Assembly (NCBI RefSeq): GCF_003671715.1
Contig: NZ_RAIF01000012.1
Coordinates: 873,370 to 911,358 of the forward strand
From: Streptomyces sp. E2N166
GTDB taxonomy: Bacteria; Actinomycetota; Actinomycetes; Streptomycetales; Streptomycetaceae
Direction of reading: 5' to 3'
DNA length: 37,989 nucleotides
Positions within the stretch are counted from its first letter, which is position 1. Each line of letters starts with the position of its first letter. The notes under the pieces are model-generated. The model saw only the letters and a list, made by a program, of their open reading frames with translations. It was not told the origin of the DNA and made no database searches. This document shows, in pieces, positions 7,477 to 14,811 of this stretch. The translations under genes were made by a program, and so were the position numbers.

Positions 7477-8226
7477 TCAGGATTTTTCGACGTATCGCAG
7501 GGAGCGCAGGCCGCGCTCCAGGTGCCAGTGCAGGTACGCGGACACCAGCCCGCTGCCCTCCCGGACGTACCGCGGCTCGCACGCGTCCGCGGTCCCCCAG
7601 TCTCCCGTGAGCAGCGCCCCGAGCAGTTCCAGTGCCTGCGGCGAGGGTACGACGCTGCCGGGCACCCGGCAGTCGGCGCAGACGGAGCCGCCCGAGCCGA
7701 CCGAGAAGAACCGGTTCGGACCGGGCATGCCGCACTTCGCGCAGTCCCCGAAGGTCGGGGCGTACCCGTTCACGGCGAGGGAGCGCAGCAGGAACGCGTC
7801 GAGGACGAGGTTCGGCGCGTGCTCGCCCCGTGCGAGGGTCCGCAGGGCGCCGACCAGCAGCAGGTACTGCTGCACCGCCGGCTCGCCCTCGTGGTCGGTG
7901 AACCGCTCGGCCGTCTCCAGCATGGCCGTCCCGGCGGTGTACCGCCCGTAGTCCATGACGATCCCGCCGCCGTACGGCGCGATGGTCTCGCTCTGCGTGC
8001 ACAGCGGCAGGCCGCGCCCGACCAGCTCGCTCCCCTTCGAGAAGAACTGCACGTCGACGTGTGAGAACGGCTCCAGTCGCGCCCCGAACTTCGACTTCGT
8101 CCGCCGCACCCCGCGCGCCACGGCGCGTACGCGTCCGTGACCCCGCGTGAGCAAGGTGATGATCCGGTCCGCCTCACCCAGCTTCTGGGTGCGCAGCACG
8201 ATGCCGTCGTCGCGGAACAGACTCAT
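7477..8226 (-). CDS. recO: DNA repair protein RecO
   Basis: Predicted 249 aa from the ATG of [18 protein letters not shown]; a 36-codon upstream extension is discarded because RecO proteins begin at this motif. The N-terminal OB fold covers residues about 1-80. A zinc site is visible as Cys162, Cys165, Cys183 and Cys186 (CAKC ... CADC), seen in many but not all RecO proteins. RecO works with RecF and RecR to load RecA on single-stranded DNA during gap repair. It is the first gene of a recO-uppS transcript. Confidence 0.95.
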   Translation of the reverse strand: MSLFRDDGIVLRTQKLGEADRIITLLTRGHGRVRAVARGVRRTKSKFGARLEPFSHVDVQFFSKGSELVGRGLPLCTQSETIAPYGGGIVMDYGRYTAGTAMLETAERFTDHEGEPAVQQYLLLVGALRTLARGEHAPNLVLDAFLLRSLAVNGYAPTFGDCAKCGMPGPNRFFSVGSGGSVCADCRVPGSVVPSPQALELLGALLTGDWGTADACEPRYVREGSGLVSAYLHWHLERGLRSLRYVEKS

Positions 8227-8248
8227 GGCGCCCATTCTCGCGCATGCT

Positions 8249-8467
8249 TCAAGGCACCTCGCCACGACTTCGCGCGTTGGTGTACGCCGTCGCCGCGCTG
8301 AGCCGCTCGGACGGGGTGGCGTGGCGTACGTCACCCGGTTCGGCGTCCCACTCCCGGCCCCCGCCGTACGGGCGCATCTGGACGTACGGCCCCTCGTGCC
8401 CCATGACGAGGCCCACGCGTCCGGTCCGGGTGTCGATGGCGTGGGAGCCGACGGGCGGGTGGGTCAT
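8249..8467 (-). CDS. Small protein beside the XRE/DUF397 module
   Basis: Predicted 72 aa starting MTHPPVGSHAIDTRTGRVG. The start overlaps the stop of the preceding gene (ATGA), so the two are translationally coupled. The first half reads like a small beta-barrel (TGRVGLVMGHEGPYVQMRPYGGGREWDAEPGDV), the second is polar with an SERLSAATAYTNARSR helix. I do not recognise a function. Similar short proteins commonly accompany XRE/DUF397 regulator pairs in Streptomyces, which suggests a role in the same switch. Confidence 0.7.
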   Translation of the reverse strand: MTHPPVGSHAIDTRTGRVGLVMGHEGPYVQMRPYGGGREWDAEPGDVRHATPSERLSAATAYTNARSRGEVP

Positions 8468-8670
8468 CGCAGCGCCGCCGCGAGCCGCTGCGCGGTCTCG
8501 ACGGAACACCGCCCCAATTCGACGAGTGGACAGGGCGCCTCCCGCGCGAGACTCACCGGGTCGAGCCCGAGGGAGGGAAGAGTAATTCCTGCCTCCGCGA
8601 GTGCTGCGCGCAATTCTTTCACCGCTACCTCCGCTTCTTCGACGCAGAGCGCCGAGTGTCGTGCCTCCAC
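8464..8670 (-). CDS. Small protein divergent from the XRE regulator
   Basis: Predicted 68 aa. GTG start with AGGGAAGGGGAA upstream. Sequence is a helix-rich VEEAEVAVKELRAALAEAG followed by ITLPSLGLDPVSL and a C-terminal ETAQRLAAALR helix, with three cysteines. No family is recognised by eye. It is transcribed away from the XRE gene across a 115-bp shared control region and is coupled by ATGA overlap to the 72-aa gene downstream. Confidence 0.65.
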   Translation of the reverse strand: MEARHSALCVEEAEVAVKELRAALAEAGITLPSLGLDPVSLAREAPCPLVELGRCSVETAQRLAAALR

Positions 8671-8749
8671 CGTGTTCCCCTTCCCTTTACGGTTTCACTC
8701 TTCGTGTCCCCAGGATGCCTCTCTGTGCCTACACTCGACAGGAGTCTTT

Positions 8750-8762
8750 GCACTACAAGTGC
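8750..8762. promoter_or_regulatory. Dyad GCACT-ACA-AGTGC upstream of the XRE gene
   Basis: A perfect 5-bp inverted repeat with a 3-base spacer lies 24-36 bases upstream of the XRE ATG, within the 115-bp divergent control region. XRE-family repressors usually bind short dyads in their own promoters, so this is a candidate operator. Binding is inferred. Confidence 0.45.
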
Positions 8763-8785
8763 GGTTCAGCGCATGGGGGTTGGTT

Positions 8786-9619
8786 ATGGCCAACGGTTCA
8801 CGGCAGGCGGCTTGGGAGTTCTTCGGCACGGAACTCAAACGCCGGCGGGAGGACGCCGGAATCACCCAAGTCGAGCTGGGAGCACGGGTTTTCGTGTCCG
8901 GCGGATACATCGGCCAGTTCGAACAGGCTATTCGGAAACCGCAGCTGGATGTGGCGCAGCGGATTGACGAGACGCTACAAACCGACGGCTTTTTCGAACG
9001 TCTCTGGCGGAAACTCATCAAGGAGCAGCGGTTCGCGGAGTACTTCGCCCACGCGGCGGAGCTCGAGCGGCTGGCGACTGGCATCTGCGAGTGGGCACCC
9101 GCCGTGGTCCCGGGGCTCCTGCAGACCCCTGCTTACGCTCGTGCGATCTATTTCGCGAGCAACCCGCTCTCCCGCGACGAGTACGTCGAGGAGATGGTCG
9201 GTCTCCGTATGGAGCGGACGCGGCTCCTCAAAGACGCAGCACGGCCCGTGTATTGGGTGCTGCTGCATGAGGCTGTGCTACGGGTCCAGGTCGGACCGCC
9301 CGCGGTGATGGGCGAACAACTGGAGCACATCGCGGAGACGGTACGCAGCCGTAAGGCCCTGGTCCTCGTCGTCCCCTTCTCCGCCGGGGCGCATCCGCAG
9401 ATGGGCAAGTTGACGAGGCTCATGGAGTTCGACGACGCACCACCGACCGTCTATACAGAAGCCGTGCTGTCGGGCAATCTGCTGGATGATCCGGCAGTAG
9501 TGAAGCGGGTACGGGCGGATTACGATCTTCTCAGGGCCGCAGCTCTGACACCGGACGCGTCCCTGGCCATGATCGAGGCGGCGGCGGAAGGCTACAGACG
9601 ATGCGCGGGTACGACCTGA
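8786..9619 (+). CDS. XRE-family transcriptional regulator with DUF5753 domain
   Basis: Predicted 277 aa. Start ATG of MANGSRQAAW, GGGGGTTGG just upstream. Residues about 12-70 are a helix-turn-helix of the HTH_31 type (LKRRREDAGITQVELGARVFVSGGYIGQFEQ). The rest is the DUF5753 domain typical of Streptomyces regulators, with FQ/WAPAVVPGLLQTPAYARA and the C-terminal DDPAVVKRVRADYDLLRAAALTPDASLAMI signatures. It overlaps the DUF397 gene by 19 bases, the standard pairing. These pairs act as developmental or antibiotic switches (the whiJ-like class) and may function somewhat like toxin-antitoxin modules; the ligand and target here are unknown. Confidence 0.9.
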   Translation: MANGSRQAAWEFFGTELKRRREDAGITQVELGARVFVSGGYIGQFEQAIRKPQLDVAQRIDETLQTDGFFERLWRKLIKEQRFAEYFAHAAELERLATGICEWAPAVVPGLLQTPAYARAIYFASNPLSRDEYVEEMVGLRMERTRLLKDAARPVYWVLLHEAVLRVQVGPPAVMGEQLEHIAETVRSRKALVLVVPFSAGAHPQMGKLTRLMEFDDAPPTVYTEAVLSGNLLDDPAVVKRVRADYDLLRAAALTPDASLAMIEAAAEGYRRCAGTT

Positions 9620-9837
9620 CCAACGCATGCTGGCGCAAGAGCAGCTACAGCGGCGGGAGCGGCGGTGAGGAATGCCTTGAGGTCGCCGACGGAGTTTCCG
9701 GCGTCGTGCCCGTCCGGGACAGCAAGGTGGCCGTCGGGCCGGTGATCGTCGTGGGGTCGGCGGCCTGGACGGAGTTCGTACGTACCGTGGGGGCCGCCCG
9801 CTTCCTTGCCAGGGTCGTGCCTCCGCGACCCGAGTAA
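9601..9837 (+). CDS. DUF397 protein
   Basis: Predicted 78 aa. The DUF397 core is clear: WRKSSYSGGSGGEECLEVADGVSG, VPVRDSKV and SAAWTEFVRTV. It starts inside the last codons of the XRE gene, so expression is coupled. Partners of this kind modulate the adjacent XRE regulator. The last 17 codons (TVGAARFLARVVPPRPE) extend beyond the usual DUF397 end and are duplicated in inverted orientation about 0.6 kb downstream (10423-10476). Confidence 0.88.
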   Translation: MRGYDLTNACWRKSSYSGGSGGEECLEVADGVSGVVPVRDSKVAVGPVIVVGSAAWTEFVRTVGAARFLARVVPPRPE

Positions 9838-10083
9838 AGGGCGCTACGCGTCGCCTTCGGCGATCGGCCTGCGGCCGACCCTTGACTCGGCTCGCTCCAC
9901 CACGGGTCAGAAGCGAGCGAGCGGCCCGGAAGGACGGGTGGCCGGGCCGGGTTCACGATCAACCGTCAGCTACGTACGCCCCCGGCGTCGGCGGTGCGCG
10001 CTCGCGCCTCGCCGGCACGCCGGGCCGGCTCAGCGGCTTGCGGCCGGTGGGCGGTGCGGCGGCGGGCCCGGACCACCCCCTGA

Positions 10084-10120
10084 AAATGGAGGACACTTCC
10101 CCCCGAAGTGTCCTCCATTT
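10084..10120. terminator. Central perfect hairpin of the inverted repeat
   Basis: AAATGGAGGACACTTC (10084-10099) and GAAGTGTCCTCCATTT (10105-10120) form a 16-bp perfect stem around a five-C loop. It could serve as a bidirectional terminator for the XRE/DUF397 operon, or be the seed of the larger palindrome. Confidence 0.6.
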
Positions 10121-10422
10121 CCAGACCCTCCGGACCCGCCCGCAATCCACTCCCCCTCCTCCTCATCACCACCCAGCACCCACCACGCACCAGTCACCCC
10201 CCACCACCCACCGCAAGCCGCTGAGCCCACCCGGCGTGCTGGCGAGATGCGGGCGCGCCCCCGCACGCCGGACGCCGGCGCAGGCGACGGAAGGGACCGG
10301 TGGGCCCGGGTCACCCACTCTCCCGGGCCGCCCGCACGCTTCTCACCCGTGCTGGAGCGAGCCGAGTCAAGGGTGCCCCGAAGGGGCATCGGCGCAGCCG
10401 ACGCGACCGCAGGGAGCGCTCT

Positions 10423-10476
10423 TTACTCGGGTCGCGGAGGCGCGACACTGGCCAAGAAGCGGGCGGCCCCCACGGT
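10423..10476 (-). pseudogene. Inverted copy of the DUF397 C-terminus
   Basis: On the minus strand this reads TVGAARFLASVAPPRPE followed by TAA, 15 of 17 residues identical to the end of the DUF397 protein at 9601-9837, and the DNA after the stop also matches. No DUF397 core or start codon precedes it. It is the outer end of the right arm of the inverted repeat and is a remnant rather than a gene. Confidence 0.6.
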
Positions 10477-10498
10477 CACCTCACCAGCACTCGGTCCC

Positions 10499-10539
10499 GA
10501 CAACTCCCCCGGACGGGGGCCTTGTCCGGGGGAGTTGTC
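10499..10539. terminator. Perfect 16-bp hairpin upstream of the S33 hydrolase
   Basis: GACAACTCCCCCGGAC (10499-10514) and GTCCGGGGGAGTTGTC (10524-10539) pair perfectly around a 9-base loop. The right arm runs into TTGTCCACA (10535-10543), an exact match to the Streptomyces DnaA box. It could terminate read-through from the left or be a protein site; no T-run follows. Confidence 0.55.
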
Positions 10540-10671
10540 CACAAAGTCGCAACGAACAACTCGTGTGACGGGTCAGGGAGAAACCCCAGTAGTGACACTG
10601 GGGTAATCCCCCCTGTATTTCAGGTTGTGGCCCGGATGGGGAGTGCCCTGGGCATCCGCGAGGCTCGTCGC

Positions 10672-12162
10672 ATGACGCAGCGCACGCGAACCATCCGCAA
10701 CGCCGCCATCGTCGGCGTGTCCACGGCCCTCCTCGGCATCACCGCACCCGTGACCGCCTCCGCCACGGCGGCCCCGGCCGAGCCCTTCGTCTGGACCGCC
10801 TGCGAGGGCACCGGCATTGACCCCCGTCAGCAGTGCGCCACCCTCCAGGTCCCCATGGACCACGCCGACCCCCACAGTCCGCTCATCGACATCGCCGTCT
10901 CGCGCATCCCGAGCGAGAATCCGGACGCCCGGCGCGGGGCCCTGCTGCTCATCGCCGGGGGCCCGGGCGGCTCCAGTCTCAACGACCCGTCGGGGAAGGG
11001 ACAGAAGCTCCCGCAGGAGGTACGGGACACGCACGACCTGATCGGGTTCGCCCCGCGCGGCCTCGCCCCGTCCACCTCCGTCGGCTGCGGACTGGAATAC
11101 GGCGACCTCGCCACCTCCAAGCTCCGTCCCTGGCCCGCCCCCGACGGCTCGGTGGACGGGAACATGGACACCGCACGGCGCATGGCCGACGCCTGCGCCC
11201 GCAACGGCGGTGAACTGATCGGACACCTCAGCACCGCCAACGAGGCCCGCGACATCGACCGCATCCGGGCCGCCCTCGGTGAGCGGAAGATCTCCGCGTG
11301 GGGCGTCTCGTACGGGACGTACGTCGGCGCGGTGTACTCGCAGCTCTTCCCGCACCGTACCGACCGCATCGTGCTGGACAGCGTCGACAACCCGGACCCC
11401 GCCCGCGTCAACCGGGCCTGGCTCGCCGGTCACGAGCAGGGCGTGGAGGACACCTTCCCGCACTTCGCGGCCTGGGCGTCGAAGCCGGGCAATCCCGACC
11501 GCGTGGCGCGCAGGGCCTCCGACGTGCGTCCGATGTTCCTGCGGCTCGCCGCCCGGCTCGACCGCGAGCCGATCCCCTGGCCCGGCGCCAACCCGGAGGA
11601 GCTGAACGGCAACGTGCTGCGCCAGACCATGCTGGACAGCTTCGCGTCCCCCAGCCGCTATCCCACGCTCGCCAAGCTGATGCGGGCCGCGCGGCAGGGC
11701 ACCGTGCCGCCCGCGCCCGCGGGGCCGCCCGAGGCCATGCTGCAGAACGTCATCGGGGTCGGCTCCGGCGTCCTGTGCAACGACGTCGCCTGGCCGAAGC
11801 CGGCCGCCGTGTACCAGAAGGACGTCACCGAGAGCCGCGCCAAGTACCCGCTGACCGCCGGGATGCCCCGTAACGCGATGCTGTGCGCCGCCTGGCCGTA
11901 CCCGCCGCGCGAGGCGCCCGTGCGGATCACCGACCGGGGGCCGTCCAACATCCTGCTCGTGCAGAACGCGCGGGACGTCAACACCCCGCTCAGCGGCGCC
12001 CTGAAGATGCGGGAGGCGCTCGGCCGGCGCGCGGTCATGGTCACCGTGGACTCCACCGGCCACGACGCCTACCTCGCCAACGGCAACGCCTGCGGCGACC
12101 GCACCGTCTCCCGCTTCCTGGCCACCGGGCAGCGGCCGGCCTCGGACACCTACTGCGACTAG
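10672..12162 (+). CDS. Secreted alpha/beta hydrolase, S33 tripeptidyl aminopeptidase-like
   Basis: Predicted 496 aa. Start chosen at MTQRTRTIRN because it opens a typical signal peptide with hydrophobic core AAIVGVSTALLGITAPVTA and cleavage near SATA-AP; an ATG at 10636 would add 12 residues. Oxyanion region GGPGGSS (about 96-102), nucleophile Ser213 in GVSYG, an acidic residue in NARDVNTP and the histidine in STGHDAY complete the triad. The C-terminal TAP-like domain ends in CD with paired cysteines. The family cleaves N-terminal tri- or dipeptides outside the cell. Oddity: the conserved DPRG after strand 4 reads APRG, so the Asp is lost. Confidence 0.85.
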   Translation: MTQRTRTIRNAAIVGVSTALLGITAPVTASATAAPAEPFVWTACEGTGIDPRQQCATLQVPMDHADPHSPLIDIAVSRIPSENPDARRGALLLIAGGPGGSSLNDPSGKGQKLPQEVRDTHDLIGFAPRGLAPSTSVGCGLEYGDLATSKLRPWPAPDGSVDGNMDTARRMADACARNGGELIGHLSTANEARDIDRIRAALGERKISAWGVSYGTYVGAVYSQLFPHRTDRIVLDSVDNPDPARVNRAWLAGHEQGVEDTFPHFAAWASKPGNPDRVARRASDVRPMFLRLAARLDREPIPWPGANPEELNGNVLRQTMLDSFASPSRYPTLAKLMRAARQGTVPPAPAGPPEAMLQNVIGVGSGVLCNDVAWPKPAAVYQKDVTESRAKYPLTAGMPRNAMLCAAWPYPPREAPVRITDRGPSNILLVQNARDVNTPLSGALKMREALGRRAVMVTVDSTGHDAYLANGNACGDRTVSRFLATGQRPASDTYCD

Positions 12163-12192
12163 CGCCGGCCGGTGCCTGACGGTGGCAGGCGG

Positions 12193-12777
12193 TCAGCCTT
12201 CGCCCGCCTGCCCCCGCTCCGCCAAGTCACGTACCGCCCGCTCCAGCCGCGTCTGCCGAGTCTCCGGCGTCGCGGCCTGGAGCAGCGGGAGCATCACCAG
12301 GTAGCGGGTGGTCCGGTCGAGCGCGCCGAAGGCCGCCCGCGCCGCCGGGTCCGCGGCGAGCGCCGCGGCAAGGTCGTCCGGGACGACAGCCGACGCCTGC
12401 GACGCGTACGCCCGGTCCCAGCGGCCGTCCTCCTGGGCCCGGCGGACCTCGGCGAGTCCGGGCTCCCGCATCCGGCCCGCCCCCGCCAGCGCCGCGACCT
12501 TCTCGACATTCACCCGCGACCACATGCTCCTCGGGCGCCGCGGCCCGTACTTCTGCAGGTAGTACCGGCCGTCCAAACCCCGGCGCTGCCCGGAGATCCA
12601 GCCCCAGCACAGCCCCACGTCGACCAGTTCGTCATCCGTGACCGACGCGATCCCCGACGCCTTCTTCGCGACCTTGACCCACACGCCCTCACGGCGGGTG
12701 TGGTGCTCGGCCAGCCACTCCTCGAAGCCCGACGCGTCCGGGAACGCGACGACCTCCACCCCGTTGAACGTCTCCAT
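12193..12777 (-). CDS. YdeI/OmpD-associated family protein
   Basis: Predicted 194 aa. The N-terminal half has the family pattern FPDASGFEEWLAEHHTRREGVWVKVAKK, then DELVDVGLCWGWISGQRRGLDGRYYLQKYGPRRPRSMWSRVN. The C-terminal half is helical with AALAADPAARAAFGALDRTTRYLVMLPLLQAATPETRQTRLERAV, the Omdp-type tail. Family members are described as bacteriocin-protection or YdeI-like proteins; the molecular role is unsettled. It lies 21 bases downstream of the response regulator on the same strand, so it may be the last gene of the MMPL/two-component transcript. Confidence 0.85.
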   Translation of the reverse strand: METFNGVEVVAFPDASGFEEWLAEHHTRREGVWVKVAKKASGIASVTDDELVDVGLCWGWISGQRRGLDGRYYLQKYGPRRPRSMWSRVNVEKVAALAGAGRMREPGLAEVRRAQEDGRWDRAYASQASAVVPDDLAAALAADPAARAAFGALDRTTRYLVMLPLLQAATPETRQTRLERAVRDLAERGQAGEG

Positions 12778-12798
12778 GCGGGCCAGGCTAGTCCGGCC

Positions 12799-13467
12799 CT
12801 AGCCGACCCCCGGCGTCACCAGCCCCGACTCGTAGCCCACGATGACCAGCTGCGCCCGGTCCCGCGCGCCCAGCTTTCCCATGATGCGGCTGACGTGGGT
12901 CTTCGCGGTCAGTGGGCTCAGTCCCAGGGAGTCGGCGATCTCCGTGTTGTTGAGGCCGCGGGCGACCAGGGCGAGCACCTGGCGCTCCCGGTCCGAGAGA
13001 CAGCCGGGGCCGCCGCCGCCCGCCACCGGCGTCGAGGGGCTGCGCAGGAAGCGCTCGATCAGCCGTGCCGTCGGCCCGGGCGACAGGAGCGCGTCGCCCG
13101 CCGTCACCGTGCGGATGGCGTCGAGGAGTTCGGCGGGCCTGGTGTCCTTGACCAGGAATCCGGAGGCGCCCGCGCGGAGCGCTTCCACGATGTTCTCGTC
13201 GGTGTCATAGGTGGTCAGCACCAGCACCCTCACGCCCGCGAGGTCCTCGTCGGCCGCGATGAGCCGGGTCGCCTCGATGCCGTCCAGGTCGGGCATGCGG
13301 ACGTCCATGACGACGAGGTCGGCGCGTTCGGTACGGGCCAGTTCCACGGCCTGACGGCCGGTGCCCGCCTCGCCGACCACCTCCATGTCGGGGGCCGACG
13401 CGACGAGCAGGGCGAACGCGGCACGGACGAGGTTCTGGTCGTCCGCGAGCAGCACTCGTATGGTCAT
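12799..13467 (-). CDS. NarL/FixJ-family response regulator
   Basis: Predicted 222 aa. Receiver domain residues 1-120 with phosphoacceptor Asp55 (VVMDVRMPD), acidic pair DD at 9-10, switch Thr in VLTTYD and Lys in FLVKDTRP. A glycine-rich linker (VAGGGGPG) leads to a LuxR-type helix-turn-helix, LSDRERQVLALVARGLNNTEIADSLGLSPLTAKTHVSRIM. The start ATG overlaps the histidine kinase stop (ATGA), so the two are produced together. Likely targets are the dyads upstream of the MMPL gene. Confidence 0.93.
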   Translation of the reverse strand: MTIRVLLADDQNLVRAAFALLVASAPDMEVVGEAGTGRQAVELARTERADLVVMDVRMPDLDGIEATRLIAADEDLAGVRVLVLTTYDTDENIVEALRAGASGFLVKDTRPAELLDAIRTVTAGDALLSPGPTARLIERFLRSPSTPVAGGGGPGCLSDRERQVLALVARGLNNTEIADSLGLSPLTAKTHVSRIMGKLGARDRAQLVIVGYESGLVTPGVG

Positions 13468-14744
13468 CCGTCTCTCTCCGGGGTCACGGTCGTCAGGGGC
13501 GTGGCCGGTGCCGAGGGTGCCGACGGCGCCGCGGGTGCCGGCAGCAGGGCCGTCACCTCGAAGCCGCCGACGCCCCCGTCCCGCGGCCCGGCGTCGAGTG
13601 TGCCACCCACGCTGCGGGCCCTCTCCCGCATGCCGACGAGACCGAAGCCGGGGGGGCCGTCGGGGTCGGGCCCGGTGCCGTCGTCGGTCACGGCCAGGCG
13701 CAGGACACCCCGCTCGGCGTGCACCTCGACGCGCACGGACGGCTCCGGCCCCGCGTGCCGTACGGCGTTGGTCAGCGCCTCCTGCACGATGCGGTAGGCG
13801 GCGGCGCCGACCGCGGGCGGCACGTCGCCGGCGCGTACCGACAGGTCCACCCGCGCTCCGGCGAGCCGGGCGGCCTCGGCCAGGTCGGGCAGGCCGTGCA
13901 GTCCGGGCAGAGGGCCTCGGGCGTCGGGCGCGTCCTGTTCCCGGAGTACCTCCAGCGTGGTCCGCAGTTCGCCGCGTGCGCTCCGGCAGGTCTCGGCGAT
14001 GTCGTCGAGGGCCTTGGCGACGGCGGCCCGGTCCAGGCGCTCGGGGTCGGCGGTCAGGACGTGGGCGGCGACCGAGGTCTGCACGCCGATGAGGGTGATG
14101 CTGTGCGCGAGCAGGTCGTGCAGGTCCCGGGCGACGCGCAGGCGCTCCTCGGCGACACGGCGCCGGGCCTCCTCCTCGCGGGTGCGTTCGGCGCGCTCGG
14201 CGCGTTCGACGATGGAGGCGACGTACTGGCGGTAGTAGCGGACGTCGACGCCGGCGAAGAGGATGGCGATCACCCAGCCGGAGATGCGGATCAGCTCGAC
14301 GGCCTGGTGGGTGTTGACGGTGAGCATGATGCTCACCGACACGGTGAGGACCGCGACGCCGGTCAGGATCGTGCGCAGCGGGCGGCCGGTGACGGCCAGC
14401 GTGTAGAGCGCCACGTAGGAGGCGGGACCGGCCGCGGCGTGGTTGTTGTCCATCGCGTGGTACGGCCCGACGAGGGCCACCACCGCCGCGAGCACCAGCA
14501 GCGGATGGCGGCGCCGCCACACGATCGGGACGTGCGCCGCGACCAGCAGCGCCCAGCCCGACGCGTCCGGGCGGCGGCCCTCGTCGGTGAGGAGGGCCAG
14601 GCAGGCGGCGCCGGCGAGGAGGACCGCGGCGAGCACGGCGTCGTTGCGGGTGCCGTGCGGGGCGGTGAGCGGATCGCGGTTGATGGCGGCCATGATCCGC
14701 TCACCGAGGCGGGGCCAGGACGACGCCGGAGTGGTTGCCTGCAC
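13464..14744 (-). CDS. Membrane sensor histidine kinase (HisKA_3 type)
   Basis: Predicted 426 aa from GTG 14744 (AGGAT upstream). A GTG at 14819 would add 25 residues but would place the 14767-14792 hairpin inside the gene and overlap the MMPL stop. Four or five membrane segments cover residues about 35-170, with short loops and no large extracellular domain, so the signal is probably sensed in the membrane. The DHp motif RVARDLHDLLAHS puts the phosphorylated His at about residue 209. The ATPase domain has EALTNAVRHAG and DDGTGPDP. The C-terminus is Ala/Pro-rich. It pairs with the overlapping NarL-type regulator. Confidence 0.92.
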   Translation of the reverse strand: MQATTPASSWPRLGERIMAAINRDPLTAPHGTRNDAVLAAVLLAGAACLALLTDEGRRPDASGWALLVAAHVPIVWRRRHPLLVLAAVVALVGPYHAMDNNHAAAGPASYVALYTLAVTGRPLRTILTGVAVLTVSVSIMLTVNTHQAVELIRISGWVIAILFAGVDVRYYRQYVASIVERAERAERTREEEARRRVAEERLRVARDLHDLLAHSITLIGVQTSVAAHVLTADPERLDRAAVAKALDDIAETCRSARGELRTTLEVLREQDAPDARGPLPGLHGLPDLAEAARLAGARVDLSVRAGDVPPAVGAAAYRIVQEALTNAVRHAGPEPSVRVEVHAERGVLRLAVTDDGTGPDPDGPPGFGLVGMRERARSVGGTLDAGPRDGGVGGFEVTALLPAPAAPSAPSAPATPLTTVTPERDG

Positions 14745-14766
14745 GCGCCCATCCTGCGCGACGGAC

Positions 14767-14792
14767 GCGCCCCTCCGGGAGGGGAGGGGCGC
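14767..14792. terminator. Hairpin between MMPL and histidine kinase genes
   Basis: GCGCCCCTCC (14767-14776) and GGAGGGGCGC (14783-14792) form a perfect 10-bp stem with a 6-base loop. It follows the MMPL stop by 20 bases and precedes the kinase GTG at 14744. It may act as a partial terminator or RNA stabiliser that sets exporter and sensor levels apart. Confidence 0.5.
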
Positions 14793-14811
14793 ACTCCGGT
14801 CGTCGGGCACC

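Larger units (their letters stand above)
9785..10487. repeat. Large imperfect inverted repeat, about 0.7 kb
   Basis: The left arm (about 9785-10099) is echoed on the opposite strand by the right arm (about 10105-10487). Best blocks: 9785-9837 with 10423-10476; 9878-9929 with 10323-10373; 10008-10046 with 10209-10247; and the perfect 16-bp centre 10084-10099 with 10105-10120. The right arm is longer because of a C/CA-rich stretch at about 10141-10210. Block midpoints shift from 10102 to about 10130, consistent with one or more indels. No convincing gene lies between 9838 and 10671; the region is this palindrome plus the hydrolase promoter. Confidence 0.75.

Noticed and set aside
10300..10671. 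N-terminal extension of the S33 hydrolase and other frames in the palindrome
   Set aside because: A typical signal peptide begins at 10672; upstream translations are Arg/Pro-rich noise inside the inverted repeat.
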